DNA of 47,960 bases from Oxalobacteraceae bacterium (GTDB taxonomy: Bacteria > Pseudomonadota > Gammaproteobacteria > Burkholderiales > Burkholderiaceae_D). Below are positions 45,107 through 47,960 of the stretch, piece after piece (the first letter of the stretch is position 1; the number at the start of each line of letters is the position of its first letter). The notes below the pieces were generated by a model. That model ran no database searches. It was given only the letters and a program-made list of their open reading frames with translations, and was not told where the DNA came from. The stretch lies in NCBI GenBank assembly GCA_021768485.1, contig JAIZVZ010000028.1, positions 1 to 47,960 of the forward strand, in the 5' to 3' direction. The translations under genes and the position numbers were made by a program.

Positions 45107-45934
45107 TCAATGGTCGAGGCCGCGGTGCCATTTCAGCAAACGTGTATTGAGCGCATTCATGGCCGTATCGATGGCCAGACCGAACAGACCGATGGTAAAC
45201 ATGCCAGCGATAATTTTTGCCGACCAAAAATATTCCCGCGCTTCGAGAATGCGGTAGCCGAGGCCGTTGGTCACCGCAATCATTTCGGCGACGATGACGA
45301 CGATAAAGGCCGTGCCCATGCCGATCCGGGCGCCGCTCAGGATATAGGGCGCCGCCGCCGGCAAGATGACGCGCCGGAACAGCGTCAGTTGCCCGGCGCC
45401 GAGATTGCGTGCGGCGCGCAGATAGATGCCATCGACATTTTGTACTCCGGCAATCGTATTCATCAAGATAGGAAAGAAGGAACCTATGCTGATCAGAAAA
45501 AACGCCGGGGGATTGCCTAGTCCGAACCACAAGATTGCCAGAGGAATATAGGCAATCGGCGGAATCGGACGCAGGATTTGCAAGAGCGGATCGCAGAGCT
45601 TGTAAGCGGTCTTGTTGGCCCCCATCAGCAAGCCGAGCGGCAGCGCCAGCACGCCGCCGATCAAAAAGCCGCCGATCACGCGCGACATGCTGGCATAGGC
45701 GTCTTGCCATAATTCGCCCGACAGCAGCCAGCCAAGGTAATTGCCGTTGCCGGCAACATAGGCTTGCGTCGGCGCCAGATAATCGAACCATTTATGCAGC
45801 ACCTCGAGCGGCGGCGGTACGATTTGCGGATTGATCAGCGCAAAATACGACAGCGATTGCCATAATGTCAGCGCGATCAGCGGCACCAGGCAACCTTGCA
45901 AAATAGGGGACAGGCGGGCGGAAAGTGCAGTCAT
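45107..45934 (-). CDS. ABC transporter permease (sulfonate/nitrate/taurine type)
   Basis: 275 residues with about six membrane helices. The EAA-like loop is AARNLGAGQLTLFRRVILPAAAPYILSGARIGMG in part. Starts at 45934 (GGAAGG eight bases upstream). Lies between the binding protein and ATPase genes. Substrate unknown; family members import aliphatic sulfonates, taurine, nitrate or bicarbonate. Confidence 0.93.
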   Translation of the reverse strand: MTALSARLSPILQGCLVPLIALTLWQSLSYFALINPQIVPPPLEVLHKWFDYLAPTQAYVAGNGNYLGWLLSGELWQDAYASMSRVIGGFLIGGVLALPLGLLMGANKTAYKLCDPLLQILRPIPPIAYIPLAILWFGLGNPPAFFLISIGSFFPILMNTIAGVQNVDGIYLRAARNLGAGQLTLFRRVILPAAAPYILSGARIGMGTAFIVVIVAEMIAVTNGLGYRILEAREYFWSAKIIAGMFTIGLFGLAIDTAMNALNTRLLKWHRGLDH

Positions 45935-45947
45935 CACATCGGCCTTC

Positions 45948-46931
45948 CTATTTGAGCTTGCTGGTTTTCTTGGCATTGTCGAGCAGGTCGAGCTTGACCC
46001 AATCGGCGGCCAGCGGCGCATGGCTCATTTTGCCGATACCGTAACGCATCATGTAATCGGTGGTCAGCTGCACATGGGCGACTGAGATATCTTCGGTAAA
46101 CGGGGCGTTGACGATGGCATCGCGGTAGTCTTCGCCCGATAACTGGTTTTTGAACATTGCTTCGCGCACGTATTTCTCGGCCAGTTTCGGATCGGCTTTG
46201 AACATGCGGGTTGCGGTAACGAAGCAATTCATGAAGCGCTGGGCGACGTCGCGTCTTTCCTTGTACATTTTTTCGGTCATCACCAGGGCCCGGATCGGCG
46301 CGCCGAGCGCGGTTTCGTACGGTTTCAGGATTTCAGTGCCGAATTTCTTGTTGAGCGCCTGCGTCGAATACGGTTCGGACTGGCTCATGGCATCGATATT
46401 CCTGCTCGCCAGCGCCTGGTTGAGGTCGGGAAAGCCGAGATAGACGATCAACACGTCCTTGCCCGGCTTGTCGGACCAGCTCAAGCCATTGGCCGCCAGT
46501 TCGGTAAACAACAGGATTTCTTGCGGGCCACCGCGTGTGACGCCGACTTTCCTGCCTTTTAAATCCTTGATGGTTTTTAAGTTCAGGTCGCTGCGGCCGA
46601 CGATGCGCACGCCGCCCTGGGCAAAGCCGGCAACCACATAGACACCCAGACCGGTGGCGCGGCCGGTGATGGCCGCTTCCAGCGCGCTGGCCGAGACGTC
46701 GATTTCGCCGGCGATAATCGCCGGCACGATGTCGAGGCCTTTGGCGAATACGCGTTCTTCAATCTTCAGATTGCATTGCGGCGCGATTTCTTTGATATAC
46801 GAGACGGCGCCGTAATGGGCGAACTTGAGGTTGCCCAGGCGAACCACGTCGGCGGCCCGCGCCGGCAGTGCCGTCATGCCAATCGTCAGGGCGGCAAGCG
46901 CGAGCCCGAGTCGGATATGCAGTTTGCTCAT
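45948..46931 (-). CDS. ABC transporter binding protein (SsuA/TauA/NMT1 type)
   Basis: 327 residues. Signal peptide 1-26 (LGLALAALTIGMTALPARA). The mature part has RLGNLKFAHYGAVSYIKEI and AGEIDVSASALEAAITG, then GRKVGVTRGGPQEILLF, as in the nitrate/sulfonate/taurine binding-protein family. GGAG five bases before ATG. First gene of the importer operon. Confidence 0.92.
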   Translation of the reverse strand: MSKLHIRLGLALAALTIGMTALPARAADVVRLGNLKFAHYGAVSYIKEIAPQCNLKIEERVFAKGLDIVPAIIAGEIDVSASALEAAITGRATGLGVYVVAGFAQGGVRIVGRSDLNLKTIKDLKGRKVGVTRGGPQEILLFTELAANGLSWSDKPGKDVLIVYLGFPDLNQALASRNIDAMSQSEPYSTQALNKKFGTEILKPYETALGAPIRALVMTEKMYKERRDVAQRFMNCFVTATRMFKADPKLAEKYVREAMFKNQLSGEDYRDAIVNAPFTEDISVAHVQLTTDYMMRYGIGKMSHAPLAADWVKLDLLDNAKKTSKLK

Positions 46932-47394
46932 ATTGTCTCCAGTCGTGTGTTAGCGATGATGTTTTCATGCCAATCGTTATTCTTGTAAGACTACATCAAG
47001 TTGGTGAAAATTTCTGACCTGGATCAAGATTTGCCCGGTTTGCAGAGACGGTCCGGTTATGGCGCGCCAAGTGCAAACCGCCGGTCCGCCACGCCACCTG
47101 TTTTCGCCGCAAATAAGGCATAAAGCAGAGGTAGAGCAGGGGCCGAGCAGCGGCCGGCCCAGGCATGGCGGCCAGGTGTTTCGGCAGCGCGGCGCAAGGT
47201 CTTGAAAAATAATTTGCGCGGCTATAGACAAGAGTAAAAAGGCCAACTATAATCTCGTTCTTTCGCGCTCGTGGGTGCGGAAAGTAGCAACAAAATGTCG
47301 GTCGGGAGGCTGGCTAATGCAAGAAAAAGTAGTAAAAGTTTTTGCAAATGTTTCTTCCCGAAATGATAGATTTGATGTTATAATTTTGTTTTTC
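46932..47394. other. intergenic region between the importer and tRNA-Arg
   Basis: 463 bases. Contains the presumed importer promoter (not identified with confidence) and the tRNA promoter: TATAAT at 47379-47384, ten bases before the tRNA. Bases 47310-47390 are A+T-rich. No gene seen. Confidence 0.55.
47379..47384 (+). promoter_or_regulatory. -10 element of the tRNA-Arg promoter
   Basis: TATAAT ten bases before the tRNA 5' end, within an A+T-rich stretch. A -35 is not clear (TTCCCG at 47355 with an 18-base spacer is the best). Confidence 0.5.
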
Positions 47395-47471
47395 GCGGCT
47401 GTAGCTCAGCTGGATAGAGTACTTGGCTACGAACCAAGGGGTCGTGGGTTCGATTCCTGCCAGCCGCACCA
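47395..47471 (+). tRNA. tRNA-Arg (anticodon ACG)
   Basis: 77 bases. Acceptor stem GCGGCTG pairs with CAGCCGC, D-loop AGCTCAGCTGGATAGAG, anticodon stem CTTGG / CCAAG around CTACGAA (anticodon ACG, the one edited to ICG), T-loop GGTTCGATTCC and encoded CCA end. All tRNA features are present. Confidence 0.97.
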
Positions 47472-47479
47472 GAATATTA

Positions 47480-47518
47480 GGGGTCAGATAGAGATATCTG
47501 ATCCCTTTTTTCTTTTTT
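47480..47518 (+). terminator. rho-independent terminator after tRNA-Arg
   Basis: 11-bp stem (47480-47490 with 47495-47505, one G-T pair), loop GAGA, then six Ts, C and six Ts. Confidence 0.9.
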
Positions 47519-47960
47519 AATCCCGTAAAATCAATACTTAGAGATTTGTGCTTCAAGGTGTTTTTCTTTGATGCTTATTCTTTATGTCAGCACGTGTGCT
47601 ATTCAATGCGCGTTTTTGGCCTTTTTGAGCTCGTTTCATCGTCGGCAGAACCAGGCGAGTGCTGATTCTGTTCTTGTTCAAAAATGGCGCGGCGAATTAC
47701 ACACCATCTTTTGACCGGTTCAGGTGTACCCAATAAAGTCGGGGCGATTCAGTCAGAGTCAGCAATTTCTTGCGCCGCGCATTTTCTTGGACTGCCCCGA
47801 GAGCACTAGACAAAATCCGACCTCACGTTGAGCAAATCCCGCTTCGTGCGGTAATCGCCCCACTTTGAATGGGGCGGATTTCCGACGGCGTTCATGCGGT
47901 GGAATCAAGCGCCTGAGCGCGTGAAACCATCGCCGCTCCAGTGCTCGCTGCCGACGCCGT
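47519..47960. other. right end, no recognisable gene; possible element remnant
   Basis: 442 bases. No reading frame of family quality. On the minus strand a short frame (MNAVGNPPHSKWGDYRTK..., about 29 codons, 47813-47911) and a 22-codon frame open to the window end that closes with a stop at about 47893 look like the tail of a gene or mobile element beyond the window. A 7-bp hairpin CGCCCCA / TGGGGCG is at 47856-47876. I cannot name the element. Confidence 0.35.

Noticed and set aside
47813-47911. Short minus-strand frame of about 29 codons at the right end
   Set aside because: Too short and unrecognised to call as a gene; mentioned only as a hint of an element beyond the window.

Overview
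The window is the core nitrogen-fixation (nif) region of a G+C-rich proteobacterium, with a short stretch of ordinary chromosome on its right side. Gene content and order (nifB-fdxN-hesB-nifZ, nifHDK-nifENX-orf1-orf2-fdxB-nifQ, and an isc-nifV-nifW-fixABCX block on the opposite strand) resemble what I remember of Herbaspirillum and other Oxalobacteraceae (Betaproteobacteria). That assignment is by recollection of gene order and protein style, not by a search.

Layout. (1) 1-6747, plus strand: the end of nifB, then fdxN, a HesB-like gene, two nifZ-type genes, a conserved unknown, nifS, nifT, a small unknown, a DegT-like protein that lacks the PLP lysine, a [2Fe-2S] ferredoxin and a SIR2-like protein. 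(2) 6810-8483, minus strand: a PhzF-like enzyme and an exported TPR protein, probably unrelated to nif. (3) 8820-11891, minus strand: a compact seven-gene operon (degenerate receiver protein, truncated haemoglobin, five proteins I do not recognise) that diverges from nifH. (4) 11892-12348: the control region, with two NifA-type sites, an IHF-like site and a perfect sigma-54 promoter for nifH; a weaker sigma-54-like promoter faces the divergent operon. (5) 12349-21471, plus strand: nifH, nifD, nifK, nifE, nifN, nifX, orf1 (DUF269), orf2 (CCE_0567 type), fdxB, nifQ. (6) 21528-22661: a FUSC-type membrane protein. (7) 23054-34625, all minus strand and transcribed from right to left: iscS, iscU, erpA-like, iscA, hscA, fdx; then nifV, nifW, fixA, fixB, fixC, fixX, a TPR protein and a small unknown gene. 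Sigma-54 -24/-12 promoters are visible before iscS, before nifV and, less perfectly, before the last small gene. (8) 34934-47471: two alpha/beta hydrolases, a Leu/Ile/Val-type binding protein, the tail-specific protease Prc, a KaiC-like ATPase pair facing a histidine kinase, a sulfonate/nitrate-type ABC importer, and tRNA-Arg(ACG) with its terminator. The last 440 bases hold no recognisable gene.

How it works together. NifHDK is the Mo nitrogenase. NifB, NifE, NifN, NifX, NifQ and NifV build FeMo-cofactor. NifS and the IscS-IscU-ErpA-IscA-HscA-Fdx set supply Fe-S clusters. NifZ, NifW and NifT assist MoFe-protein maturation. FixABCX and the ferredoxins are the probable electron route to NifH. 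No full-length nifU, no hscB and no iscR lie in the window; nifA is not in it.

The least explained parts are the seven-gene operon divergent from nifH, the lysine-less DegT protein and SIR2-like protein in the nifB operon, and the isc set that appears to be under nif-type sigma-54 control.
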